DNA of 64,000 nt from Legionella nautarum. GTDB lineage: Bacteria; Pseudomonadota; Gammaproteobacteria; Legionellales; Legionellaceae. This document shows positions 47,582 through 56,622 of the stretch, piece after piece. Positions within the stretch are counted from its first letter, which is position 1. Every line of letters starts with the position of its first letter. The DNA is taken from the NCBI RefSeq assembly GCF_001467895.1, contig NZ_LNYO01000013.1, positions 1,107,877 to 1,171,876 on the forward strand, read 5' to 3'. The translations under genes and the position numbers were made by a program. Below the pieces are notes generated by a model. That model had not been told where the DNA came from, made no database searches, and saw only the letters and a program-made list of their open reading frames with translations.

Positions 47582-47717
47582 GGCGGCCTTGTCCTAACAT
47601 TCGATATTAACAATCCAAACCCATGCAACCCCATCACTCCTGCTATAATTTAATTGAGCAATTAAGTTGTATGCCCATTCCCCCGATTAGAATGGGTATC
47701 CACCAAGGAAGGGTTTT

Positions 47718-48467
47718 ATGCACCAATTTCAATCAAAGGAATGCGCAACTATTTATCAAACCAGTGCACGAGATATTACTGTCGTCAAAGGAAATTCAGG
47801 CGTTTTATATCCTCTTTATCGCTCCTCGGGTATGAATAGCTCTTTTAGCAATACTTGGTTTCCATGGATGGGGTATTTTGACCGTCATCCCGAAGCAAAC
47901 TTAGAGCTATATATGGTAAAACCACCGCTGCCGCCACAGTTTTCCCATGAGACAGAAAGAATAATTTATAAATTCCTTAGTGTAAAGGCGCCTGTTTTTA
48001 TGGCACGTATGGCTAATGAAGAGGCCTTAGCCATTTCTTGTTCTTTAGGGGATGGAATTTGGAAAACTATCCCTGATTTTAAAAAAGAAATTATGCAGCA
48101 TCCTGAAACAAAAAAATATCTAAAAAATTTTGAGGAACAGCAGACTATCCTCGTAGAAACTCCCCCACCAACTAGGCGACTTGCTCATTTTACAGGTGTA
48201 AATTACTCGGGTATTGTTAAGGGTAGCCATGAAAAAATTGCCCATGAAATGGAAAAAATAATTAAAGAAGAATGCAGTAAATATATTTCCTTTTTTTCTA
48301 TTCAAGATAGAAAAGAATTTCCCACTCAAAAAACCATGGAAAATAGCTCTTCTGAAAAACAAAATGGCACAAGTTATTTAGTAAAACATGGTTTTCTAAG
48401 CGAAAAACCTAGCCCTGTAAAAAATAGCGCAGAGATGCAAGATAAAACACAGGGGCTAAGTAGCTAA
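47718..48467 (+). CDS. uncharacterised protein, possible effector
   Basis: A 249-residue hydrophilic protein without signal peptide, membrane segment or recognisable motif. The second half is charged and Ser/Lys/Glu-rich, with a disordered-looking tail. AAGGAAGGG precedes the ATG at the proper distance. The neighbourhood of RasGEF and F-box genes suggests an effector, but nothing in the sequence proves it. Confidence 0.55.
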   Translation: MHQFQSKECATIYQTSARDITVVKGNSGVLYPLYRSSGMNSSFSNTWFPWMGYFDRHPEANLELYMVKPPLPPQFSHETERIIYKFLSVKAPVFMARMANEEALAISCSLGDGIWKTIPDFKKEIMQHPETKKYLKNFEEQQTILVETPPPTRRLAHFTGVNYSGIVKGSHEKIAHEMEKIIKEECSKYISFFSIQDRKEFPTQKTMENSSSEKQNGTSYLVKHGFLSEKPSPVKNSAEMQDKTQGLSS

Positions 48468-48792
48468 CCACGAATAGATTGTTATTTGACCTATATGACC
48501 ACGGGCAAATCTATTTATGCAAATAACTACCGTAACGCCCCAAAACAGGTCTAAAATTTTTTTTAATCAATTTTCTAAGCAGATCAATCAATATACAGAC
48601 TGGTTTTTTTGTTCTAACCACTTGGTTATTAATAATAATTCAACAAGAAGTTAGATATTTACTATTTTGGACTGTTAAGTAACTAAAGTGTAAAAAAATT
48701 ATTTCACGCGTAAGGTATCTAGCCAATTCCACTGACTTGACATAGTATAGACGCTGTAAATTTCATTCCATCAGTTTGTAGGAGATGCATTA
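48468..48792. other. AT-rich intergenic region upstream of the RasGEF gene
   Basis: About 325 bases with no gene. It holds a possible CpxR-type pair (48679-48694) and a TTGACA near 48738 without a good -10 partner. The promoter of the RasGEF gene must lie here. No repeats were seen. Confidence 0.5.
48679..48694 (+). promoter_or_regulatory. possible CpxR-box-like pair
   Basis: GTAAC (48679-48683) and GTAAA (48690-48694) are six bases apart, resembling the Legionella CpxR element of two GTAAA repeats with short spacing. It lies about 100 bases before the RasGEF start. One half-site is imperfect, and AT-rich DNA yields such pairs by chance. Confidence 0.25.
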
Positions 48793-50901
48793 ATGAAAAG
48801 AGGCATAAAAAGGGAAAAGAAAATTAGTCTTGCTGAACTTTCAAATCTTCAGAAGCAGTACATGGATGAGTACAAAGAACAACAGAAATATTTCGATAAA
48901 GAACTTCTCGAAATTACCTCATTACCCGAATTAGAACGTTTTCAAAAACGGGCAACTAAGGCGCTGCAAGTATTAAAAAATAAGTATGAAGAAATACAAA
49001 ACTACGTCGCAGCCCCTTCTACCAATCCTAAACAATTATTACCTAAGAAAACTCAAATTGAATTTAAAAAAGCAGTGCCTGACATCAAAGCCTTGCATGA
49101 GAAAATCAATGAGCGCAAACAGGAAATAAAAACTAAAAGAGATCCTGCCAAGCTTCTCAAGCAATTAAAAGAAAATTATCGCGCAGATACTTTTGACATT
49201 AAAGCTTATAATGACTTTCTCACTAATCCAATTGTAAAAAACAAGGTCAAATACAACCCCATTTTTGCCGCGAGAGTTGATAAATTAAATAAGAAAGTTA
49301 TTACACGTTACGCGCATACTATCGCAGCGCTTGACCAAGAACTGTTTTTAAAAATTTCCACTAAGGAATTATTTTCACCTCCCTGGAAGCCTCATGAATG
49401 CCCTTCTATGGCAGCATTTACTGATCAGAATGTTAATCTCACCAATTATGTTAGCTCTCTTGTTTTAGATGCAGAGTCTATGGAGCAAAGAACACTTATT
49501 GTCGAGCGCTGGGTTTGGGTGGCTTATTCCCTGTATCATGAGCACAAAGATTTATCAGCTTGCCAAGCGATAATCACAGGTCTATCTAGTACAGAGGTTG
49601 AGCGCTTAAAGAGAACCTTTGAAGGCATGTCTTTAGAAACCGAAGAAGTTTTTGACACACTCAAACAAACAATGCTTCCACTGCGGCCGCCCCCTGCTTT
49701 AAACCCGATAATGAGTGAAAAACAAGCGGTAATTCCCTCTATGGCTCTGATTCGACGTGATTTAACCTATTTAGAAGATGGTAATCATTACCTCGAGGAA
49801 ATAGAATCTAAAGACGAAAGGCGATTAGAAATGGCCACTAGAATTGCTAGTGGTGTAAAGATGCGGATAACCATAGATAAACTGCAAAAAGAACGCGCCT
49901 CTCTCCTCATACTCGAAGACAAAGATACTCAATTAGATACCATTTTTAGGGATATGCTCAAGAATGGATATGCCTATGATCAGGATGCCTACTTTGAGAA
50001 GAGTGAAACACTAGAACCAATAGGAAATGACTTGGCTCCAGCAAAATCAGTTAAATTTGGCCGAGTGTTTAAACCTTCTAGTTCTCATAGTTCAAATGAA
50101 CCAACCATGCAGCAGCAAATTTTTAAAGAGTTAATCCAGGATATAATTCCTAGCGCTCTCAATAAAATTACTTTTGCGATGGATCAAGACTATATCATCG
50201 ATGAGGAAAAAGAAGATTCACAGCTTGAACCAGTGAAACGAGAAATAGAAGCGTATATTGAGAATTTAACATGGTTTTTAAAGGATGAGAAAAACAGCAG
50301 TCTGGTTAAGGAAGGAACCGCGCTTCTCCAAACCCTTAAAGAACTAGACCTTCATCAACTCAAGACGCAAAACCTGGAAGCTCAGCTTTTTGTAGCCTTG
50401 TATAAGCTCAAAATAGAATTTGGTACCTTATCCAGACTTAACCCAACGAGCGATCTAATCCAAGCTATTGAAGCCGAAGTTGCTAAGATAAATGACTTAA
50501 CGGAGACCTATGAGTTTTCCCGTGGCTTCCGAAGCAGTTTATCAGCCTTTAATGTCGAAATATCGACCTTTAGACAATTAGCCAATAAGGCCGAAGGAAA
50601 ACAAGAAGGACAAGAGAATAAAGAAGCATCTGTTCCTGATTGGAGATCTAATCGTTCAGGTCAAGATCAAACTTCGAGAAATCGCTATTCTTTATTGTAT
50701 TCACAAGACATTGATGCTGGAAAAGAAGGCTCTGTTTCTGAACTAGCAGAAGATAAGAAAGTTTCTTCCGTAGAACAGCGTAACAAGACCTTGCAAAAAC
50801 GCTATTCAGTATTGTATTCGCAACTGTCTTCACAAATTATTAGAGATACAGGTAAAGACAAAGAACCTAATCCTGAACCTCTATTTGCCCATTGCCCTTA
50901 A
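48793..50901 (+). CDS. RasGEF-domain protein, putative effector
   Basis: A 702-residue protein. Residues about 1-150 are charged and helical. From about 186 to 360 the sequence follows the CDC25-homology (RasGEF) pattern: TERS-like ERWVWVAYSLYHEHKDLSAC, then QAIITGLSSTEVERLKRTF, then the diagnostic SMALIRRDLTYLEDGN. RasGEF domains are almost only eukaryotic; Legionella has a known RasGEF effector, LegG2. The tail has two related motifs, RYSLLYSQ and RYSVLYSQ. It would activate a host Ras-family GTPase. No signal peptide is present. Confidence 0.85.
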   Translation: MKRGIKREKKISLAELSNLQKQYMDEYKEQQKYFDKELLEITSLPELERFQKRATKALQVLKNKYEEIQNYVAAPSTNPKQLLPKKTQIEFKKAVPDIKALHEKINERKQEIKTKRDPAKLLKQLKENYRADTFDIKAYNDFLTNPIVKNKVKYNPIFAARVDKLNKKVITRYAHTIAALDQELFLKISTKELFSPPWKPHECPSMAAFTDQNVNLTNYVSSLVLDAESMEQRTLIVERWVWVAYSLYHEHKDLSACQAIITGLSSTEVERLKRTFEGMSLETEEVFDTLKQTMLPLRPPPALNPIMSEKQAVIPSMALIRRDLTYLEDGNHYLEEIESKDERRLEMATRIASGVKMRITIDKLQKERASLLILEDKDTQLDTIFRDMLKNGYAYDQDAYFEKSETLEPIGNDLAPAKSVKFGRVFKPSSSHSSNEPTMQQQIFKELIQDIIPSALNKITFAMDQDYIIDEEKEDSQLEPVKREIEAYIENLTWFLKDEKNSSLVKEGTALLQTLKELDLHQLKTQNLEAQLFVALYKLKIEFGTLSRLNPTSDLIQAIEAEVAKINDLTETYEFSRGFRSSLSAFNVEISTFRQLANKAEGKQEGQENKEASVPDWRSNRSGQDQTSRNRYSLLYSQDIDAGKEGSVSELAEDKKVSSVEQRNKTLQKRYSVLYSQLSSQIIRDTGKDKEPNPEPLFAHCP

Positions 50902-50914
50902 AGTCTTTCCCCTT

Positions 50915-50940
50915 CTCATTCCCGCGAAAGCGGGAGTGAG
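50915..50940. repeat. 11-bp hairpin with GAAA loop after the RasGEF gene
   Basis: CTCATTCCCGC and GCGGGAGTGAG pair (one G-T) around GAAA. It lies after the stop at 50901. There is no T-run; it resembles the CCCGCGAAAGCGGG type of intergenic palindrome. It probably serves to terminate or protect the transcript end. Confidence 0.6.
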
Positions 50941-51072
50941 TCTATAACTCATGCAAGAACTACTAATAAAGCTAACTAACTCCATTTTCATCTTCTCTAA
51001 ATTTTCTTAAAGTACTTAATCAATCCTTAATCTTCCGTGGTTTACACTAATACAAAATCTGAGGAGATTATC

Positions 51073-51309
51073 ATGGCTAATAAACAACTATCTGAACGTT
51101 TGAACCGAGAATTAGATTTAGTGGGGGTTCCCAGTCCCATGACTGAACGAGTGCAGGTTTGTTCTAAATTATTTAAATTGCCCAAATTTAAAATTGAAGC
51201 CCTACTCAATGGTGTAGTGGCTGTTGATTCTCATTCAATCAATAGAATTGCTGAGGAACTTGAAGTGAGCGCTAATTGGTTGTTAGGTGATAAAAAAGAA
51301 AAGCACTAA
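51073..51309 (+). CDS. small helix-turn-helix regulator-like protein
   Basis: A 78-residue protein that reads like an XRE/phage-type DNA-binding domain (HSINRIAEELEVSANWLLGDKK is the recognition-helix end). The start MANKQLSERLN at 51073 has GAGGAGA before it; the longer frame from 51037 does not. It is isolated between a large effector gene and uspA. The target is unknown. Confidence 0.65.
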   Translation: MANKQLSERLNRELDLVGVPSPMTERVQVCSKLFKLPKFKIEALLNGVVAVDSHSINRIAEELEVSANWLLGDKKEKH

Positions 51310-51322
51310 AGCCCAGCGAGTC

Positions 51323-51345
51323 AATCCCCGCAGCTTGCGGGGATT
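51323..51345. terminator. perfect 10-bp hairpin between converging genes
   Basis: AATCCCCGCA-GCT-TGCGGGGATT lies between the end of the HTH gene (51309) and the uspA end (51380). The stem is perfect with a three-base loop and suits bidirectional termination. Confidence 0.75.
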
Positions 51346-51379
51346 CGTTCTGGATTGGTTGCCCCTTGGCTTAACAAAT

Positions 51380-51838
51380 TCATAAAACTTTTAATTCTCT
51401 CACCAATAGCACCGGCAAAGTCGCAATACGAATTACATTCTCAGCGACAGATCCTAAAAATAAACGGCTAAATCCTTTTCGCCCATGTGTCCCAACAACA
51501 AGGAGATCGGCAGGAAGGGAATTTGCTTCCGATACAATTTTTTCCGCAAGGCGACCTTCATTTGGTTTTAGCTCACTGAGCTTCATAGTAAAGTCAACTC
51601 CTGAGGTATTTAACACCTGTTGTGCTTTATCTAAGATCCTTTGTCCAAACTCTCTGTGAGCACTCCACAATAAATCAAACTCAACGTATTCATCCACCTT
51701 ATTAAAAATAGTTTCATCAACGATATAAAGAACGTGTAACTTTGCATTGAGTTCTTTGGTTAAGCGAATGGCTTCTTTTAAGGCAAGGTTAGAGGAGTCG
51801 CTTTCATCAATTGCGACCATAATATTCTTGTATTCCAT
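51380..51838 (-). CDS. universal stress protein (UspA family)
   Basis: A 152-residue single-domain Usp. It has MVAIDESDSSNLALKEA near the start and the ATP-binding G2xG9xGS pattern (VVGTHGRKGFSRLFLGSVAE) near the C-terminus. Such proteins help survival in stationary phase. It is monocistronic, with a hairpin at its 3' end. Confidence 0.92.
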   Translation of the reverse strand: MEYKNIMVAIDESDSSNLALKEAIRLTKELNAKLHVLYIVDETIFNKVDEYVEFDLLWSAHREFGQRILDKAQQVLNTSGVDFTMKLSELKPNEGRLAEKIVSEANSLPADLLVVGTHGRKGFSRLFLGSVAENVIRIATLPVLLVRELKVL

Positions 51839-51985
51839 GCCATTTCCTTATTATCCATCTTAACTCTAATATTAGTTCAGGTTTTGATGAAAAGTTGACC
51901 GGATTATAAAATGTGAGGGATCCATAATAAATTCTTAAGCATTTTGGGACTAAAATAATATTAGATTCACTATAAAGAAAACTAT

Positions 51986-54439
51986 ATGAGCCTTAGTCCT
52001 ATCAAAGAAACTAGGATAACTAGTGAAGAACTGCACAATCAAAATTGTTATGCTTATTTAAAAGCGCTAAAAATTTCTGAGTCTGTTTTAAGCAGGATAG
52101 AAGCTAGTGATGCCGATCTTGCTACTAATCTACGCAAAACGCGAGACCAACAAAAATACAGTAACAAGGTGGCTTATGCTGATCTCTACACCCGTTTTTT
52201 CTCAGTTGTAGAAGAAAATATAAAAACTATTTACGATATACCCCGACAAGAGCTATTGTCGCAACTTGCCAGTAATATTGGGTTGAGACATTTTGTTGAG
52301 AACTCTGAAATTGAAGAAGAAAATAATAAAGAAACTGGAGAAATTCGACCAGCGCAGCCCGCAAGACTTGAAGAGTTTTTGGCAAAACCCCTGCGACCTG
52401 TGATAAAAAGAGATGTAGCTCAAAATCCCGATAAAGAAATAGAAATCAAACAACAAATCAAAGAGTTAAATAATTTTATATTATCAATTTATCATAATGA
52501 TAATGAGATTTTAGAAAATACTTTTGATGCCATTAAGAAAATACCTTTAGAACATACGCCAATGAGCGCTTCAATTGAAAAAGATATTACTCATTTTTTT
52601 CAACCTGGGCCACCTACCGTTAATCTACATAGTCAAACCCCTGCTCAGGCAGGTTCTGCCTATGGTCGCCTTACTGCGATGATGGACGACGATTTTAAAC
52701 CTCAACATACTACGAGCCTTGCTACGATAAAACATTATGAATACAACAAAGGCAGACGTCTAACAGAATATCGTATAGGTACTCAAGCTCAACGCCATCA
52801 TGGCGAAGTGAGAATAAGCCCCTTATTTGAACGTTGGCTAGAGGCCCAAGCTGATCCCTATTATGATCCTTCAAAACCACTTAAAATAACCCATGTCTAT
52901 TTTAATAATCTAGGCCGTGACCGCACAGACTTCGAGGGTAAAAAAGAAAAAGATTTAACGGATGCTCTGGATAAATTAGAAACTCGCCATCCCAATCTTG
53001 TTGTCATTACCTTGCCTGCCGATAAAGGATTGATGCATCAATCAGAATTATTCAAAACGACGGATCAGCAGGATTATACAGAAACCTTTGATGAGTTTTT
53101 AAAAATCGCAAGGGGAGATAAGACTGCAAAAAATACTACTAAAGATTTTTACATCAGTGCGAAAGCTCGCGCCCTCATTTTTAGAGATGAGGAAGAGGAA
53201 TTAAAAAACTTAATCAAGAAAAGTTTTACAGCAATGGGTATAAAAGAAGGGGAATCCTTAACAAGTGCTCAACGTCAAGCGGTCTGGTTCCATTTTACTA
53301 AGTATAAACTCACTAACCATATACTCAAAAGATTGGATCCTAATAGTGTTAATTTTTCCTGTAAAGACGCAATTGACCGGGGAGGAGTTTCTTCCGCCTA
53401 TTATAATTTAATGAAATCTATTAAAGTCGGAATTCCTTTAACTCGCGAGGAATTTGAGCGTGCTCTGCATGCAGCACCGACTCTGGTGAAAGCGCGTGGG
53501 ATGAATCATCATTCTAAAATGATTTGGAATACGGTCGATGCCTATATTAATAACAATTTTGACTCAATTATGAATGATGAAAAAAGGGCTTGGATGATTG
53601 AATGGCGTGATTTAAATTGTCCGCACAAACGAGTGGGTGAGTTATTAGGTTTACGACTTTCTCAGGTGCAAAAACAACTTGATAACGCCCGAGAAGGAGC
53701 CAACCCTGAACAACAAAAATTTTTAAATCTCCAGCAAGAAGTTCTCAATATAATAAGAAAACAACAAGAACTAGGTGTTAGTGGCAAACGTTTATTATTA
53801 GAAACCCTCACTCGGACTTCACAACTTATAGTACAACCCGATAATGAAATAGCCGCTAAAAGATATCAAGAATTGGCAAAACAATTAACTATAAAATATC
53901 CTCATTTAAATATTGGCGCGGGATTGTTAAAAATATTTTCCGGCATATTACTCTATCTCGTTTCTATAGGTAAAACTCATAAATGGATCATGGACGGAAG
54001 AGCCACAGCAATGGCTGGATTAGAGTCTGGCACAAGACAAAATCTCATCGAAAAGATGGAGAATATGAAAAGTCAATTAAACATTACTAAGATACCCCTA
54101 GGAGCCAGAGAGGAAAATGTTGCCGCAATTACTACACTTCTGAACAGCCATTTATTTAATGATGATAAAGGTCATCCTCCGCATATTATTTCTGAGATAA
54201 AAGCAGTTTTGAAAAATATTGATCTTGAAAACCCTCAAGAATATGTACAAGAATTAGCAATAATTAAAAATCTGATTGAATCCAATAAAGAGGAAATCAG
54301 CAACGATACGGCTAGCGTTCTCAAAGCCTTTACTGAACATGGAACATTTCAAGAAATTCGCTCAGAATTAAGTCAGAATCCATTGATGAAAGAGATTATG
54401 GATACCGAATTGCAAATTAGTAGAGGACTTTCAGTATAA
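51986..54439 (+). CDS. CX5R phosphatase-like protein, putative phosphoinositide phosphatase effector
   Basis: An 817-residue protein. At C459 there is a CX5R loop, CKDAIDRGG, preceded by a beta-strand-like NSVNF segment and followed by a helix. Legionella SidP and SidF, and IpgD/SopB, dephosphorylate phosphoinositides with the same Cys/Arg loop. The total length is similar to SidP, but the motif lies earlier than in SidP, and I cannot claim orthology. The rest is charged and helical. There is no signal peptide. The effector role is inferred from context. Confidence 0.62.
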   Translation: MSLSPIKETRITSEELHNQNCYAYLKALKISESVLSRIEASDADLATNLRKTRDQQKYSNKVAYADLYTRFFSVVEENIKTIYDIPRQELLSQLASNIGLRHFVENSEIEEENNKETGEIRPAQPARLEEFLAKPLRPVIKRDVAQNPDKEIEIKQQIKELNNFILSIYHNDNEILENTFDAIKKIPLEHTPMSASIEKDITHFFQPGPPTVNLHSQTPAQAGSAYGRLTAMMDDDFKPQHTTSLATIKHYEYNKGRRLTEYRIGTQAQRHHGEVRISPLFERWLEAQADPYYDPSKPLKITHVYFNNLGRDRTDFEGKKEKDLTDALDKLETRHPNLVVITLPADKGLMHQSELFKTTDQQDYTETFDEFLKIARGDKTAKNTTKDFYISAKARALIFRDEEEELKNLIKKSFTAMGIKEGESLTSAQRQAVWFHFTKYKLTNHILKRLDPNSVNFSCKDAIDRGGVSSAYYNLMKSIKVGIPLTREEFERALHAAPTLVKARGMNHHSKMIWNTVDAYINNNFDSIMNDEKRAWMIEWRDLNCPHKRVGELLGLRLSQVQKQLDNAREGANPEQQKFLNLQQEVLNIIRKQQELGVSGKRLLLETLTRTSQLIVQPDNEIAAKRYQELAKQLTIKYPHLNIGAGLLKIFSGILLYLVSIGKTHKWIMDGRATAMAGLESGTRQNLIEKMENMKSQLNITKIPLGAREENVAAITTLLNSHLFNDDKGHPPHIISEIKAVLKNIDLENPQEYVQELAIIKNLIESNKEEISNDTASVLKAFTEHGTFQEIRSELSQNPLMKEIMDTELQISRGLSV

Positions 54440-54601
54440 TACTGTATGCAATAAGGCTCTACGATATAGCCCATCTTTTCCACAATCTGACAAGTTCTGT
54501 TTTTAAAATCAAGGAAGTTCGATTTTTAGCATCATTAAGAATAGCTTGAGTATTCAAGGCTCCATATGCTGGAAGATTATTTTTGCTTCTTTTCACTCAG
54601 T

Positions 54602-55318
54602 TTAAAAATTAAGAAGAAGATTAATTGATACTATATCAGCAAGAAAATTAGGTACCCCTAGGCGACGTATATATTGATTCATATACCCTATTTCCGTCGT
54701 CGCATGGGCATTGATATTATAACCCAAACCAATGAAATAGCGATTCTGATCAAAGCCATTAGCATTTTTTTTACCGATATAGTAATTGTGGTGCCAAAAT
54801 AGTTCATTGCTACTGACGAAGCTGAACCGGGAGGCCTTATCTAATGGAATAACAAGTTTAAAAAGTTGCCTCGCTCTAAAAGCAGTCTTATATCTGTTGT
54901 GAAAATACCGCTGCTCCATGCGAGTACGACTGGTGAAGGTGAAATGCGGGTTTGTTTTTACCCAGAGCAATTGCTCCCAAATTCGCTGTTCAGCAAAAGG
55001 AGCGTTGGTTAAGGGTACCCCGGTGCGAATCCAACCATAGCCTACCCACATACTCAGGTTTGTTGTTAGGGCATAACCTAAGCCGGGACGGAATAAAATC
55101 TGAGTAAATTTGCTACTGTCGTCGCCAATACGTTGCTGTGCTTCTAACCAAAGTCTAAGGCGACCGAATCCTGTATTTTCATTACTCAATTTTCCAATAG
55201 CCAATACATTGGGCCAGGTCTGAAAATCACGCCGGACTGCGCACTCGCCTCCTTCTAACCAACCCAATAAAACACAAATTAGAAAATAGAAACAATGAAT
55301 TCGTATTGGATTAAACAT
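54602..55318 (-). CDS. DUF2490 outer-membrane protein
   Basis: A 238-residue protein with a signal peptide (MFNPIRIHCFYFLICVLLGW) and long beta strands ending in VSINLLLNF. Family-like elements are RRDFQTWPNVLAIGK near the start, MWVGYGW, and WHHNYYIG. The start at 55318 has AGGA upstream; the longer frame at 55378 is not likely. The function is unknown. Confidence 0.75.
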   Translation of the reverse strand: MFNPIRIHCFYFLICVLLGWLEGGECAVRRDFQTWPNVLAIGKLSNENTGFGRLRLWLEAQQRIGDDSSKFTQILFRPGLGYALTTNLSMWVGYGWIRTGVPLTNAPFAEQRIWEQLLWVKTNPHFTFTSRTRMEQRYFHNRYKTAFRARQLFKLVIPLDKASRFSFVSSNELFWHHNYYIGKKNANGFDQNRYFIGLGYNINAHATTEIGYMNQYIRRLGVPNFLADIVSINLLLNF

Positions 55319-55447
55319 TTTCCTAACTGTATAATAATTAAAACCTGTAGCCGCCAGCAAAGGATATATAACTTGCAAATAGTAAAATTATTGAATAAAA
55401 CTATGAATTTTATTATTCTTTGCAAAATTTTTAACCTGAGATAAACA

Positions 55448-56611
55448 ATGCCCCATTTTTTTAAAGTCGCTAAAGCAGAATCTAGTAAGTCTACTCCATA
55501 TCGGTACTTCAAAGAAGCACCTGAAGGCAATACTGTAGAATGTATTGTTAAACATCCGACAAAAGAAAAATATAGGCTATTGAAAAACCCAGATATTGAC
55601 GCGAATGATTCGCTCTACAAATATGAAGAATTTGACGAGGAAATAGAAGCCGACGAAAAGCATTTTGCAATTTCTAGAGAACTGTTTTGTGCTCAACTTA
55701 TACGCCATATTAATCTCGCCTCTTGTCCTAAATACTCTCGCTTTTATAAGCTAGTATCAGAAGAGAGCACGAAAAAAAAACCGTTGGTCGGTGCAGATTT
55801 TCTCACTCAGTTTACCACTTGGAATGAAGCTTATGATGCTGAAAAAGATACAATATTTGGACGTAGACTCGATAGCGAAGCTTGTATCACCGGTACAGTC
55901 ACGAGTAAACGTCTAGTCGGACTCGGTACAGCAGCCGTACTCTTAGAACTTTTGGGAAAGGACGACTGTTGCAACACTAATTGGGGGCTAGTAGAAACCC
56001 CAACTCAGGTACAGGTCACTTTGATTGATTTTGGAAAATGCTTACTCAGCTTGCGATTTTCGCGTGATCAGGAGGACTTAAGCTTATTCGCTCATCCTAT
56101 GGATATTGTTAAGGGAGTATTTGAACAATATGTTGGCACTTGCGTATCAAGCGATGAAGTCGCCCTACCAGACAAATTAATTAAATCCAAACACCTTGAA
56201 TGCGAAGTTTTTGAAACCATTACCGCCCTATCCAAGCTATCATACGATGAAATAGCAGTTATAGCGAAGGAACATTTTAGCCAATTTCCTAAATATCAAT
56301 CAGCACTTCTAAAAGAAATGAAAATGGGAATTGAATATCTAAATACGCAGTTTGGAAAAAATGAGCAATTTATGGCTGTTAACTATATTAATCAATGCTT
56401 TAACGATCTAAAAATTTCTTGTAAATTAAGTGAATGCGATAATGCAACCATTGAATACTTATTAAGTATTTACCATACTATGCAACCACAAAAAGGTTCT
56501 AACCATGAAAAACTATTCCTCAGTAGAATTAAAGCATTTTTCTATAAACAAGAAATGAGCGAGGAAAAGGGAGAGGAGTATTCTCCGACTTTGAATATGA
56601 GTACTACCTAA
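55448..56611 (+). CDS. kinase-fold-like protein, putative effector
   Basis: A 387-residue protein. Residues 173-178 read D-x4-N (DCCNTN, catalytic-loop pattern), and 15 residues later is DFG (IDFGK, 194-196), the spacing of protein and lipid kinases. Upstream candidates for the beta-3 Lys and helix-C Glu are K46 (YRLLK) and E78 (ISRELF). The HRD His is absent. Such divergent kinases occur among Legionella effectors. It starts an apparent two-gene unit with the membrane protein 11 bases later. The true substrate is unknown. Confidence 0.55.
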   Translation: MPHFFKVAKAESSKSTPYRYFKEAPEGNTVECIVKHPTKEKYRLLKNPDIDANDSLYKYEEFDEEIEADEKHFAISRELFCAQLIRHINLASCPKYSRFYKLVSEESTKKKPLVGADFLTQFTTWNEAYDAEKDTIFGRRLDSEACITGTVTSKRLVGLGTAAVLLELLGKDDCCNTNWGLVETPTQVQVTLIDFGKCLLSLRFSRDQEDLSLFAHPMDIVKGVFEQYVGTCVSSDEVALPDKLIKSKHLECEVFETITALSKLSYDEIAVIAKEHFSQFPKYQSALLKEMKMGIEYLNTQFGKNEQFMAVNYINQCFNDLKISCKLSECDNATIEYLLSIYHTMQPQKGSNHEKLFLSRIKAFFYKQEMSEEKGEEYSPTLNMSTT

Positions 56612-56622
56612 TAGGAGTTTCC

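Noticed and set aside
47650-47666. TTAAT/TTAAG pair before the 249-residue gene
   Set aside because: The period is 12 bp, not 11, and no -10 hexamer follows at the right distance. It is better read as an inverted repeat, so I do not call a PmrA box.
47623-47835. 70-codon plus-strand frame overlapping the 249-residue gene
   Set aside because: It is out of frame with the gene that has a strong ribosome site and continues as a longer coding sequence.
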